A stretch of 64,000 nucleotides of DNA from Apiosordaria backusii (GCA_030549205.1 JAUKTV010000007.1:1240001-1304000); one strand, 5' to 3'; shown: positions 37,157-48,048, numbered from the stretch's first letter. Translations and numbers: made by a program. The notes: generated by a model not told the origin, from the sequence alone.

Positions 37157-39956
37157 TCCGGATCCTCCGTACTCCACTCCTCGCCTCGCCTCGTCTCGAC
37201 CGATTCACCCGGAGCTGAGGAGAACTAAAACCACAACTGACAACTCTAACCGAAGAACTCCATCCATTGTCACAACCCAGAACCCAGACCCAGCCAGAAC
37301 TTCTGGAAAACTTCGTCTGGTCAGCCGCACATATCCAGTTTTACTTTTGAGGGGTGGGGGGGTCCACCAAAGGCAAATTTGGGACTGAAGAAAAAGAATG
37401 ACGAGCTTGCATTGAACGCACAGCTGGGACAGGCACATGGGTGAGGTGAGGTGAGGGGTTCCCGACATCTGGTCCCGACGCTCAGGTAATGGTTACGGAT
37501 AGATGGGGAGGGGGTTTAATTCCTCGGCCGGATGTGCGGCCAAGGGGAGCTAGAGTTAAAAAAAACCCGAGAAGAAGAAAAGATCGTGACAGCAGCGCTA
37601 GCGAGGTCATTTCTTGGATTCTTGGATCTTGAAGATGGGATGGGATCATGGGTTATACACCACTCTCTCTCGACAGGGTAAAAGGACGGAAGGTCCGTCT
37701 TTTGAGGTTGGGGGGCACGTGGGTGCAAACATTGCTTGTGAGGGACCACATCCAAAACACTAACAAAGTGTCACAAGCGATTCTGGTACCCACGTAGGGG
37801 GGTCATGTTGAGGAGAGGAGGTCTGGCTAGCAGAGCAGCAGCACGGCCAGATCTGGTGTAGTGGCACGGCACCTGGTACAGTGGGGGACACGATCTGGCT
37901 AAGCCCAAGTCAAAGTCTTGCGTGGGTGTATTATGTCTCTGATCTCGGGCAACGGACGATGCAGCAGGCTGTTTTCTGTCTTCCCTTTCCACGAGATACG
38001 GTGTAAGGTAAGTAATGTCTTACAACTGCAAGCGGCACAGCATGGCCGAGCGAAGAGGCCAGACGCTCCGTGGCGCACGGTCAACGAATAAGAGTTTGAG
38101 AGTGGGTGATATTGCAACTGCCGGGGACCCCCAAAACTCAAAAAAAGACATGCAGATGTGTGGTTCAGTATCATGACGCACACAACACAAGACATCCATG
38201 AGGTTTTGAGGTGGTGAGAGGCGGTGGTTGTGTTTGATGCATCAGGTAGCCGCCGCCGTTGAGAGGGCCGGAGAGAGAGGTCTGTACGACCGGATCGCTG
38301 GATCTTGGTGATATTTTACGGCGGTGTCTAGTAGGTGTATCTCCCCCTATTATTACACTGCTTTTCGTACATTGTCTTGTACAGTGTAGTGTGTCTTGAG
38401 ATCTGCCACGTGAAAAATGCACGCTGCCGCTTTTGACCAGACTCATGCTCGGTTATCTACATACTTTCTTGGGAAGTAAATAGGCAAGTAGGCGAGACAT
38501 ATTTCACTGCAGGTACCTGAATGGGGATTTCACTGGCTCGGAAGGAATGCGATCGAGCTCCCAACATGTGGTGGGAGTGGTACACAGCACAGGGTCAGGA
38601 TAGGATGAATGTCTGTCTCATCGAGATACTGCGATATTTCTTTTCGATCACGCACATAAACATGGTGCGTGTGTGTGGGGGGGAGGGGGGTTACGTGAAC
38701 GAGGGGGCAGTCAGGTTTGATCGGGTATGTTGGATGACATGATAAATGTGAGGTTGTGTGAATCTGTCGTGATACTCCACCACGCATACACGTTCACCAC
38801 ATCACCACCGACATCGTACCTGCCATTCGGAGAGGGGGCGGGGGAGAGTGAGAGAGAAGTGGAATGCAATGGAGGGCACGTGGAGGGGTAATGAATGGGG
38901 CCAAGGCCCGATTTCTCCGCAACTGTCAACAAGTCCACACATTGTCCACAACGTGAGATGAAGAAACCCAAAGCTCCGCTTCGACACCGCCTCTTCTTTT
39001 TTTATGAGAGAGAGTGTGTGTGTGAATTGGATGGTCTGGAGTGTTTTTGGGCGGTTTGGGCGACACACACACACACTGGAACCCACTTCGGAGGGCAGCA
39101 TAGCGGTCGGGCGGGGCGGGGCGGGGGCGGAAAGCAGCATGAGAGATGCGGTGAGGGCCCGAAGACCGGGACCTTGTTCTGTGTAAGTGGTATCTTGCCC
39201 CGCCTTTTCTTTGCTCAGATGGGGTTCGTTACCCGCTGGGTAGATCGGGTTCGGGTTTGACCACATGGGTGTACAATGTTCCAGGTGAGCCGCCGGCCCC
39301 CAAGACATTCCCATCATGGGTGATGGACAACCCCTGGTAAGCCGGTCGTTATTTCCAACTGCCGGTCGACATTGACGACCATGCCAGGCAGGGGTTCAGA
39401 GACATCTTCAACGGATAAGGTAGGCGTACGTCACCCACCCACATTCCGGTCTGTGTTCTTTCCTCGACCGCTTTGAGGTGGACGAAGAGGGATTCCCTCA
39501 TGGCGGCCTCGCGAGGCAGTCAGGCAACAAAGTGTCATTTCCGTCTGGGCAGGAAGGAGTGGCTGCCTGCCTTACCTTCTGCCTACCTTGGTCCTGTCAA
39601 CAGGTTGCTTGCTGCTTGCTGCACAATCACTGAGCCGCATCGCTCCCTCCTCTGCCGGGCGGTAGGTATGCAGCCAATTAGGTTGATTGCGGCGAGGCTC
39701 TGGGCCTCCCGCCATTCGGGGGTCGTTGGTTTCACCTTTCTGGCTGTGAAAGAAAGCCAGTCAGCCAGCTGCACGCAAGCCAAGTCGAGGTGAGTAACAT
39801 GGAGAATGAAAGAGCGGGTGTGCTTGCGTAGCTTTTTGCACTTTACGAGTTGCATGATTGAGGCTCATCTGCCTGCTTGAATACCACCCAGTTGTGTCCT
39901 CGATCAACTCAACCTCGGTGAAGTGAGTTGAGTGGCGATCTTCGGACAACCTGCCT

Positions 39957-39983
39957 TGCCAACCAACCTATGACTGGTTGGCA
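39957..39983. repeat. Perfect 9-bp hairpin
   Basis: TGCCAACCA (39957-39965) and TGGTTGGCA (39975-39983) are exact reverse complements around a 9-nt loop. The hairpin lies about 160 bp upstream of the start codon at 40145, probably in the 5' leader or core promoter. Confidence 0.8.
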
Positions 39984-40144
39984 GTTCCCATCGACATTTG
40001 CAATTGCAATCCTTTGCTTTTCCAACCTGTGATCCTTTCCTTTTACATTTCCAAAAGTCCCTCTCACCTCATAAAGCATCTCATTTCAACCCTACCTAGC
40101 CTTTTTGTTTGTTCTTATCGTGACATCACATCACAACCAAAAAG

Positions 40145-40720
40145 ATGCCTGGATCAACATACTCAGACTCCTCCGTCTCCCAGCCCCGACCCCGTAGGCG
40201 GTATGATCGTGATCGTGAGCGGGAGCGGGATCGGAATTATGATCGCGAGCATCGCGACCATCATCCCCGACGGCCGTCATACAGACATCGTGACCGACCT
40301 CGTCGGCGCTCTCCCTCCCCTTCCCCATCATCATGCTCATCCTGCCCATCCACCTGCTGCTGCTCCAATGCTACCCCTCCTCCAACCTACGATGAGAGCC
40401 AGGAAATTGTCCTCCGGCGACCATTACCATCAGATCATCACCCCCGCCATCACCACAACACCACGGTAACGAGAGCGCGGAATTACTATGATAGCGGCGA
40501 TGACGGGGAGAGCATAGAGGAGTATACTGTTCACCATCCTCATGAGAAGTCTCATTTCAGGGGGGGTTATGGGGGTAGGTCTGGGTATGAGGCTAGGAGG
40601 AGGTGGGAAGAGGAGCAGGAAGAAGAGGAAAGGAGGAGGTTGAAGAAGAAAAAGGGAAAGGAGAATTTGTTCCTGGCTTTGGGTGCTCTTGTGGCGGCGG
40701 TGGTGTTGTGTTCTGATTAG
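40145..40720 (+). CDS. Arg/Asp-rich tail-anchored protein with PPxY motif
   Basis: The intronless 191-aa protein starts at ATG 40145 after a CT-rich leader. The N-terminal third is highly charged, with repeated Arg-Asp/Arg-Glu dipeptides (RDRERERDRNYDRE) and a PRRRSPSPSPSS stretch. A cysteine cluster follows (CSSCPSTCCC, about residues 62-72), then PPPTYDES, a PPxY WW-domain ligand. A charged middle ends in EEEQEEEERRRLKKKKGKE. The extreme C-terminus, NLFLALGALVAAVVLCSD, is a single hydrophobic segment with only four residues after it, as in tail-anchored membrane proteins. Known biology: PPxY motifs recruit Rsp5/Nedd4-type ubiquitin ligases, and Cys clusters near membranes are often palmitoylated. 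That this protein does either is inference. No family name was recognised. Confidence 0.7.
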   Translation: MPGSTYSDSSVSQPRPRRRYDRDRERERDRNYDREHRDHHPRRPSYRHRDRPRRRSPSPSPSSCSSCPSTCCCSNATPPPTYDESQEIVLRRPLPSDHHPRHHHNTTVTRARNYYDSGDDGESIEEYTVHHPHEKSHFRGGYGGRSGYEARRRWEEEQEEEERRRLKKKKGKENLFLALGALVAAVVLCSD

Positions 40721-42413
40721 GACTGTGGGGGGCAGATCAGGGGATGTGATGTGTGATGAAGATGGTGTTCTCACTTGTTCTGGTGTCAAATTTTATGGGG
40801 TGTTGGTGTTTCTCATTATATGATGTGTGAATGTCATGCTTTTTTGAACGTGAGAGTGTTTGAGAAACTGTCCTGGATGTGGATGTAGGGCGTCGGGTTG
40901 GATGGTTCAATATTGTATGTTGTCTTCGGTCGATACCACTCAATTCAGAGCGGGTGCATGATAGTCTTTGCTTCACTTTCGGCTTCATTTCGAGGATACC
41001 TATTCTTATTTGCTACGCTAAAGGGTTGGTTGTACTATAATATACTTACAAACGGGCCGTTCCATTCCTACCCAAGACAAACACATGTGGTTCTCGGGAT
41101 GCATTGAAAGGCATATTACGTGCCTGACTGGTCTCCAAGAGCATGTTAGCATCCTGGATGGGTATCAAATGGATCCTTTTCACTTATCAACCAGATGCTG
41201 GTATGTATAGCACAGTACAGCGGATCCCTTTACATGGTAAGGTATTAAACTGCATTCTTCATTTCTGGCTCACTTTTTAAGTTAGTTTTGAGGGATGATG
41301 AGACCGAAGTTCCCAGACCGATGACATGAATACGAGGAAGGAGCAACTTTTCTCCCTTGATTGAGCCCTTACCATAGGTTTTCAAGAACACCTTCCACAA
41401 ATGCTCCGTGAGCCCCTCCTGAACACAACGTCGGGTAGGCAACACCTGTTCAACTCGGCGAAGACACAACGATCGATGTCGGAACAGGCCTGACATCTAT
41501 CACCACAAACTTCCTCAACCCCGGTTTTGTACTCTTCGGTGTCCCTGGCATCTTCCCAAGCCTGCTATTGTGTCTCGGCGCTGGTGTGGTAACGCCTATC
41601 GAGCAACTCGTCAGAGGAATTTCCGCCGGCTGGGGGAGCAGCTTACTCTTCACTAGGAGCGAGTGGCTCTTTTCCACGAGTAGCTTGCTTAGTTGAAGAA
41701 GCAGCTTGCTCACCGATTGGGGGTTTCTGCTGAGACCTCCCGTCCCATGCCCGAGCCCAGGGGGTGCAAGCGCGGGAGGGCCAGAAACTAATACGTCGAC
41801 GGAGCTGGAATGTCTGTATGGGGCGATAATCCATCGGCGATAGTGTTGCTGGTGTTGTGCGAAGGTAGACCTGCTCCTTCCTCCACCAGGTGTTTCTACA
41901 TTTTAGGTAGGTGTCAAGAGCAGTGTTGAATACCTACCAAGAAAGAGCACATTGGATGAAGAAGACTACCTTATCCAAGATACCCACACTTCTCAAACAA
42001 AAAGAGCATCTCTGGTGAGCAATAAACACTGGGAAGGTGCTCTCAAGCGGGTATCCGCTGCTCGGAAACTTGACTGTGGTATGCGCCTGCCTCGCAGAAT
42101 ATATCAGACTTGCGGAGTTACATCAGACTGACTAGTAAACATATTCGCACGTAACCGGAGCATGAGACCTACCTCAGGCACGCGGTCAAAAGTGGAACTG
42201 CACCTTCTCAGCCCCAACAGTCCCTTTCACGAGGGTGCTCGCAGGACATATAACGATTCTCTCATGCCCCAACACGAACCTTGCTGGGCTCCATGAACCA
42301 GTATATATTCTAGCCGCTCGCTGATTTCTCTGCTCTTCCACAAACAACACAAGCCTCGCGGTCATCCACACTGACTACCTGAACCACCGACGTAACACTC
42401 GAGACATCACAAG
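40721..42413. other. Intergenic with a possible decayed coding remnant (41439-41696)
   Basis: Most of this stretch shows nothing. On the plus strand 41439-41696 is open for 85 codons without an ATG and reads like protein (ITTNFLNPGFVLFGVPGIF, then GAGVVTPIEQLVRG). It may be a remnant of a lost gene. The last 240 bp are the promoter of the first secreted paralogue and resemble the promoter of the second copy. Confidence 0.4.
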
Positions 42414-43234
42414 ATGAAGCTCTTCATCATCACCATCGCTGCCAGCGCTCTGACCTTCTTCGGCGTACGCACGTCTAAATCGCCAGTCAGCTTGGACATT
42501 ATTAACATTGAAGATAGATTGCTCACGGCTATGGTGTCCCGGACGTCATCCCTGATGTCACCTGGGACATGCCCATCAATCCTGCCGACAAGAACAGCGC
42601 CACCGTGAGCATCACCGGTACGACAAGTTCCTCTCACCATTCCTTCGTGTTCCAGCTACTCCCGAGGGAGCGATTTTGAGACGGATTTGCTGACGAATGA
42701 GTCAACCAGGCACCATCCAGAAGGCTGTGGCCAAGATGGAGGCTGACTATCCCGGCTGGAATGCCACCTTAATGGCTCGAGGCCCTAGTTATGGCGGTGC
42801 TAGGCTCGAGCAGCCTATCAGGTATGACTGCAACGTCAAAGTGGACGACACGTGCGAGCAATCAATCGTATACTATGGCGCAGCGTATCTACTCGGTATG
42901 GATGGCAACGCGAAGAATGGGCCAGGACCCGAGAACTGCGGCCGTGTTAGCTGCTCGTATAATGCTGCCATTATCTGGTGCAATAACGTATGTTTCCTCG
43001 CTTCTCCCGCCCCTTAACTTCCTGACTCTGGCAACACATATCCTCCGATTCTGACCCATGGCAATGCCACTACAGAACAACGAGGACAAGGAGGTTGAGT
43101 GGTGGCGAATTGGCAGAGCTGCGGCGATGATTACCCGTCACTGCGGCGCTGAGTTTGCGGGCAGGTGGGACATGAAAGGGCATGCCGACTTCGAAGATGG
43201 TTGGTATGTTGTCGTTCGCCGCGATCCTTGTTAA
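42414..43234 (+). CDS. Small secreted cysteine protein, tandem copy A
   Basis: Four exons (42414-42464, 42518-42617, 42710-42987, 43076-43234) give 195 aa. MKLFIITIAASALTFFG plus IAHG is the signal peptide. The mature protein has VTWDMPINPADK, then KMEADYPGWNATL, a block PENCGRVSCSYNAAIIWCNN, and a C-terminal GHADFEDGWYVVVRRDPC. Seven cysteines are present. Introns of 53, 92 and 88 bp have GT/AG ends, and phases agree. The second intron (42618-42709) is absent from copy B. A potential N-glycosylation site lies at NAT. The architecture (signal peptide, mature chain under 180 aa, paired cysteines) fits a fungal small secreted or effector-like protein. No named family or activity was recognised. 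A TATATATTC element lies about 110 bp upstream. Confidence 0.8.
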
Positions 43235-43949
43235 TTCCATGCGGGATATACGGACCTGATACCAGGAGGGTAGAAAGGGGGCGTTTAGCCCTCGAAAGCA
43301 GAACTTAGGGATTATTATATATGGTTTGTGCTGAGCTCGGCCGTATCTCTCGCCTTGATGGGACCTGCTTAGATGCCGAGCATCGCACCTAATTGAGCTG
43401 GATTCTCCTTATGAAAACTGCTATCAGTATCACCGTTGACATCTTGATAAACTATTTTTGTGAACATTGCATCACAAATGCCCAACTCCCAACTAAACAA
43501 ATCACTTCTAACACCCCCGTTCCATCATTCATTCTCACCTCATAGTAACCACCGACCGATGCCGAGCCTCTACCTGACGAGCAACATCTGACAAGTGTGT
43601 TAACAGTTGGCGGCGTTTTTTTTGCCATGTTCCGCCACCATATATACCACTAATGCGATCCAAGTGTAGCTTTTGATAGCCATTATGGTGTAGGTTTGGT
43701 ACAGTGGTGGTTTACCACGCAGTAACAACAAGCGTTTGACTTTTTTGAAGTATATAAAACGGCAGTCCAGAAAGAAACATGCCATTTATAACAAGCCACA
43801 TAGCCAAAAGCCAACAGCTTAAAATGAATGGCGTCGTTTTTCTGTGACTACAGCATTCAGGGGTAAAAAAGGGGGTGAGTGCCAAGACTTTGGTTATGGA
43901 GTTCAGTGGAGTCAAAAAAAAAAAAAAAAAAAAAAAAAAACAGGCAAAA
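43235..43949. other. Intergenic, 3' flank of copy A
   Basis: The first 200 bp share TGAGCTCGGC..GTAT and later blocks with the 3' flank of copy B, so the duplication reaches past the stop codon. An A-run of 27 (43914-43940) lies just 3' of the minus-strand 5S gene. No gene was seen. Confidence 0.5.
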
Positions 43950-44068
43950 ACATACAACACCGAGGATTCCCCAGTGGTCACCCACCTGAGTACTAGTTCG
44001 GCTCTCAGCTGCTTATCAAGGGGAGAGCGGACGGGATCCCGAGTTTTCAGCTGGATGTGGTCGTATGT
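43950..44068 (-). rRNA. 5S ribosomal RNA
   Basis: The 119-nt gene on the minus strand begins ACATACGACCACATCCAGCTG and ends GTTGTATGT, with core TCCCGTCCGCTC and internal promoter CAGGTGGGTGACCACTGGGGA. It differs from the copy at 16829-16947 at four positions. T-runs on the minus strand, 5 and then 27 long, directly follow the 3' end and would terminate RNA polymerase III. It sits between the two secreted paralogues. Confidence 0.95.
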
Positions 44069-45143
44069 GATAGTTAGGGTGGGAATGGGAGGTTAGTTTT
44101 GGAGTTTGTTGGAATTGGGATGCCTGGGACGACTGGGCAACTGGGGGTGGGCGGTTGGGGTGTTGGGACTAGACTGAGAAGAGTGGTGTTGTTGTTATTG
44201 TTGTTGTGCCTATGGCGAGGAAAGTAGGCGATGAGATGTGGAAGGTAGCTACTGTAGGTAGACAGCGCGGTGCGATGGGGCTGAGAAGGGTGAAGGCCGA
44301 AGCGATATAGATCTCAGAGTCTTAGCTCTTGGGATGACAGCGCAGTAAAGTCAAAGCTATTTCTGACTTCGCTTGTATCCCCCTCTCTACGCTATCTAGA
44401 ACGGTCAGAGAGCACTGGCGGTTCTCCTTCTAAGGCCACTAACCGCCGGGATGTTATCAATGGAGGAGAGGTTGGTTGGCTGTTGCTAAGTACTTTATTC
44501 AGTATAATGACGGCGGTATCGTTGATTACCCTCATTGTCTACAGCTACCTACTCTGGACGGTTGAAGGGCGGGCACGAGATTGATATCATTCTTTTAACG
44601 TAGACGGTTAAGTTCAAGGAGGGCGAGACTGATAACATGGAGACCGTTGGGAGTTCATCGCACGTAAGAGGCTGAGACCATAACGGCAGAGCCTGAGAAG
44701 CCTGCCGTGGCGGAGCAGAGCAGGAAAGCTGTCAATTTGAAGGAGGCTCTCAAAAGCGAGCTCTAAATGGTCGCTGAGGAGCGGTTCTAGACGACGTTAT
44801 GAGCAACTCAGCTGCTGCACGTGTCCTTTGCCAAACAAGCAAGAGCATCTCGCTATCAAGGCCACGCGGCATCGTCTGAAAGTAGGGAGCATAAGATCCA
44901 GGCACGCGGTCAGGAGTGGAGATCTATCTGTTGAGAGTAGATAGGGAGCCTCTCATTCACCAACAAATCTAGGAGCAAACAACCGTAATGCTCCAACGTG
45001 AACCTTCATGGGCTCCTTGGATTAGTATATATTCTGCCCGTCTTGCTTGCCAGATTCCCCTCCTCTTCCCGAACAACACAAGCATCACAGTCATCGTCAC
45101 CTCTAACCTGAGCCAACCAAGGCAACTCTCCAGACATCACAAG
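44069..45143. other. Intergenic with an ATG-less membrane-protein-like frame (44294-44584)
   Basis: On the plus strand 44294-44584 is open for 96 codons. It encodes a plausible chain ending in one hydrophobic segment (GWLLLSTLFSIMTAVSLI, then YSYLLWTVEGRARD) before TGA, but has no initiator ATG. It may be a last exon or a remnant. The last 240 bp match the promoter of copy A, including CAGGCACGCGGTCA, AGTATATATTC and GACATCACAAG. Confidence 0.4.
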
Positions 45144-45938
45144 ATGAAGCTCTCCATCATCACCTTCGCTACCAGCGCTCTGGCTCTCTTTGGCGTATGT
45201 ACTTTTTTCGGTTCTCCTTTAGGACATCATTAACACGGAGAATAGGTTGCCCACGCCTCCATCGTCGACGTCACTTGGGACCTCCCCATCAATCCCGCCG
45301 ACGACAAAAGCGCCACCGTGAGCGTTACCGGCACCATCGAGCAGGCCATCGCCAAGATGGAGGCCGACTATCCCGGCTGGAATGCGACCTTCATGGCCCA
45401 AGACCCTGCCTCTGACGGTACTGGTATTACCAAGCATGCCGATCCTGTCAAGTACAATTGCAACGTCCCTGGGGATGCTGATGCCAGAAGGGTCCCCATT
45501 GGGATTGGCATCAGTTACCTCCGCCGTGTTCCTGGCACAGCGAAGAATGGCCCAGGACCTGAGAATTGCGGCCGCGTTAGCTGCTCTTGGAATGCTGCTA
45601 TTATTTGGTGCAACAACGTATGTTTTCCCCCTGTCTCCATACTATATGTCTTCTGACTCTCTGACCCCATGGCACACTGCAGAACAACTTTGAGAAGGAG
45701 CTTCAGTGGGGCCAAATTGCCGATGGTGCGGCTTATGTTGTTGACCAGTGCAGCGAGAGTAAGTGACAAACTTCCCTTGTCGTCTCCTTTATCCCTGTGC
45801 CTCCAATTACTCCCGCCGCAGAGAGTAAGAGCCAATTGTGCTAACAAGTTTGTTGTTGTAGGGGGCCATGATTGGGTCAAGGGACATGCCGATTACGCTG
45901 ATGGTTGGTATGTCGTCGTTCGCGCCAATCCCTGCTAA
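45144..45938 (+). CDS. Small secreted cysteine protein, tandem copy B
   Basis: A paralogue of the gene at 42414-43234. Four exons (45144-45194, 45246-45617, 45683-45758, 45862-45938) give 191 aa. The signal peptide is MKLSIITFATSALALFGVAHA. Shared blocks are VTWDLPINPADDK, KMEADYPGWNATF, PENCGRVSCSWNAAIIWCNN and GHADYADGWYVVVRANPC. Six cysteines remain, allowing three disulfides; one cysteine of copy A is missing. The first and second introns here (51 and 65 bp) correspond to introns 1 and 3 of copy A. Intron 3 (45759-45861; GTAAGT donor, GCTAAC branch, GTAG acceptor) has no counterpart in A. The copies lie about 2.7 kb apart, same strand, with similar promoters. Likely extracellular; function unknown. 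Confidence 0.82.
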
Positions 45939-46709
45939 GGGCTTGATATCACGAGGGATGGTTTGAGCTGAGCTCGGCTGTATATCTCGATTTGATGAGT
46001 GGGGTGCTTGTTTATTAGATAGGCCTTGACACCAAATTGACGACTCTTCCTCATGAAGATTGCTACCAAAAGTACTTGAAATCTGTCTTGTGATGATGTT
46101 TGCTGAACTTCATCAGATAGGTAAGTGAGAAGGCGAGAAGAGCGTACTTACGGGTTTGTAGTGAATTGCCCGCTCTTTGTGAAAAGAAATCGTTCGGTTA
46201 ATTTTAAAAGGCCGCAATTCGGAGGGTTTACAACAAAGCTCAATTGGCAAAGTTCAAAATGCAAGAAGTGGGCGGCTGGGAGCGATGTGGTTCAAAAGTC
46301 AGGGGTCACATGTAACCCTAACCCTCTTGGGAAGTGCACCAAATGGGTAAACTCACCGAACAGGAGGTCACAGAAACACTCGATACAAATCAAACTTCGA
46401 AGAACGACAATAACCATTCTTTCTATATCTACAGCTTTTCATTAGCCCTTAACAGGCCATCCCATTTCAGTCCTAGAAAACTCCCCCAACAAAAAGATAA
46501 CCGAATGCCCTTCCTGAACGCCCAAACTATGTGTCGAGCAAGCGATATCTGTACATATACGCAATTACAATCTGCTTCCGTTTTTCTCTTTCTCCATTTT
46601 CCCTTAACCTTCCACCACCGGTTTAGAAATAAGTCACCAAAGACTCGCATGCTCACTCTCAAGTCAAAAGAAACCACTCGATCCCGGCCCCAGAAAGCAA
46701 ACCTACCCC
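45939..46709. other. Intergenic between convergent genes
   Basis: The 3' flanks of copy B and of CDC73. A telomere-like AACCCTAACCCT lies near 46314-46325. No gene was seen. Confidence 0.5.
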
Positions 46710-48048
46710 TCAAATACTAGTAGGCGCCGCATCCTTCCTCCAACCCCTGGCCCTCATATTCGCCTCCACCGCCTTCCAAATACTCTCCACCACCTCCCGA
46801 TCCCTCCACCGGCTCTGCTCCGCCCCCGGCTGCCCCGGATCCCTCCACTTCTCCACTGAGCACGCGAGCACCTTATGCCCAAACGCCCTCACGCTCTCCG
46901 GAGGCTGCTCCCCCCGCCACCCCAGGTAAACACCCTGCACATGCTTGAACAGCTCCACCGGGTTCGTCCACTTGTACGACTTGAACTGCCAGGCCTGTCC
47001 CGTCGTGAAAACAGCAACCACTCTGTTCCAATACTCGGGCTTGAAGTTCTCCGGGCCTTCCACCAAGATAAACCTGATCGGTCGGTTGGGGTCCATGTCC
47101 TTGATAATGCGAGAAACAGCGAGCATAGTCGGGGGCGTGCTGTGATCGGGGGGTGTATACCGGCCGCCTTCGAGGAAAGCTTTAGCGTTCGACATTCTCA
47201 GCAGCGAGGAGGCTGAGGGAGACAACAGAATAATCGGATCCGGGCGCCTAGCCGGTTTCTGATTAAGAGCAAGCGAAGGGTTGTTGCTTATGTTGGTGCT
47301 AGACCGATTATCACCGCTACCACCGGTAGGCTTCCGCGCCATGAACTGCGAAGCCAGCTTCCGAATATGCGAAAAGTCCTGTTCCCCATCATCATTAGCA
47401 TCCTGTCTTCCCCCCCCCCCTCCCAAAAGAAACACATACCGTAGGCTTAATCCCCCTCAAAACCGTATTCCGATCCCCCATCCTCCTCTCCCCATCATAA
47501 ATCTGCGCCAACCTCGGATCCATCGTCCCCTTCCCCGACCTCTTCTCCCCCATTGCCACCTTCTCCCCCCCACCCAACACCCCACCAGCCTTATCCCCAA
47601 CATCCCCCTTACCATCCCCCCCAACCAACGGCTTAATAAACTCAGTATCATCCCCCGCCCCCTCCAACCAAGCAATCAGATTCAACCTCTCCACAAACGG
47701 AAACTTGTGCACCCCCTTTCCCTTCCCCTTCCCATCCCCTCCAGCAGTCGTCGTCAACTCCTCATTCAGCTTCTCCGCCGCAGCATTATACTCCGGAATC
47801 GTAATATCCCTATTCACCCAAGCAAAGTAAATCGAACGCAAGTCAATCAGGTTCCCCTCCGTGCTCATGAACCGGCTCTGGACATCCACCGGCAGCACGA
47901 CCTTGTTTCCATTGTCGCTAAACACCAGGTGCGTTGCCTTGGACAGTGGGACTTCCTCTTCGGAATCAGCCGAGGAAACGGGGACGATTTTGGAGGAGGT
48001 GCGGATCGACTGCCGGAAGAGCAGGAGGGGGTCTGTTGAGGATGCCAT
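46710..48048 (-). CDS. cdc73: Cdc73, RNA polymerase II accessory factor (Paf1 complex)
   Basis: Cdc73 (parafibromin) is a subunit of the Paf1 complex that travels with RNA polymerase II and promotes H2B ubiquitination, H3K4/K36 methylation and 3'-end processing. Exon 1 (48048-47440) and exon 2 (47378-46710) give 425 aa. They flank a 61-bp intron with a GTATGT donor, GCTAATG branch and ACAG acceptor, in phase 0. The N-terminal half includes SKATHLVFSDN and IDLRSIYFAWVNRDITIPEY. The C-terminal Ras-like domain (about 265-425) starts PIILLSPSASSLLRMSN and contains IRFILVEGPENFKPEYW, AVFTTGQAWQFKSYKW and FKHVQGVYLGW, the most conserved signature of the family. Length is between yeast (393 aa) and human (531 aa). 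The intron contains an unusually long G-run on the sense strand. Confidence 0.96.

Larger units (their letters stand above)
32669..40144. other. Long region without a recognisable protein gene
   Basis: About 7.5 kb upstream of both the RGS gene and the tail-anchored protein gene. Open frames are short, ATG-poor and of atypical composition. It includes a poly(A) tract of 40, two perfect hairpins and possible untranslated exons, for example a GTGAGT donor at about 39791 with a CACCCAG acceptor near 39890. It is probably a mixture of long promoters, 5' untranslated regions and perhaps non-coding RNA. Confidence 0.5.

Noticed and set aside
36625..37388. Plus-strand frames of 113-151 codons around the poly(A) tract
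   Set aside because: One includes the translation of the A-run as poly-Lys. No conserved motif and no splice support.
43914..43940. 27-A run as a retroposon tail
   Set aside because: It lies just past the 3' end of a minus-strand 5S gene, where it is a T-run. A pol III terminator is the simpler explanation.
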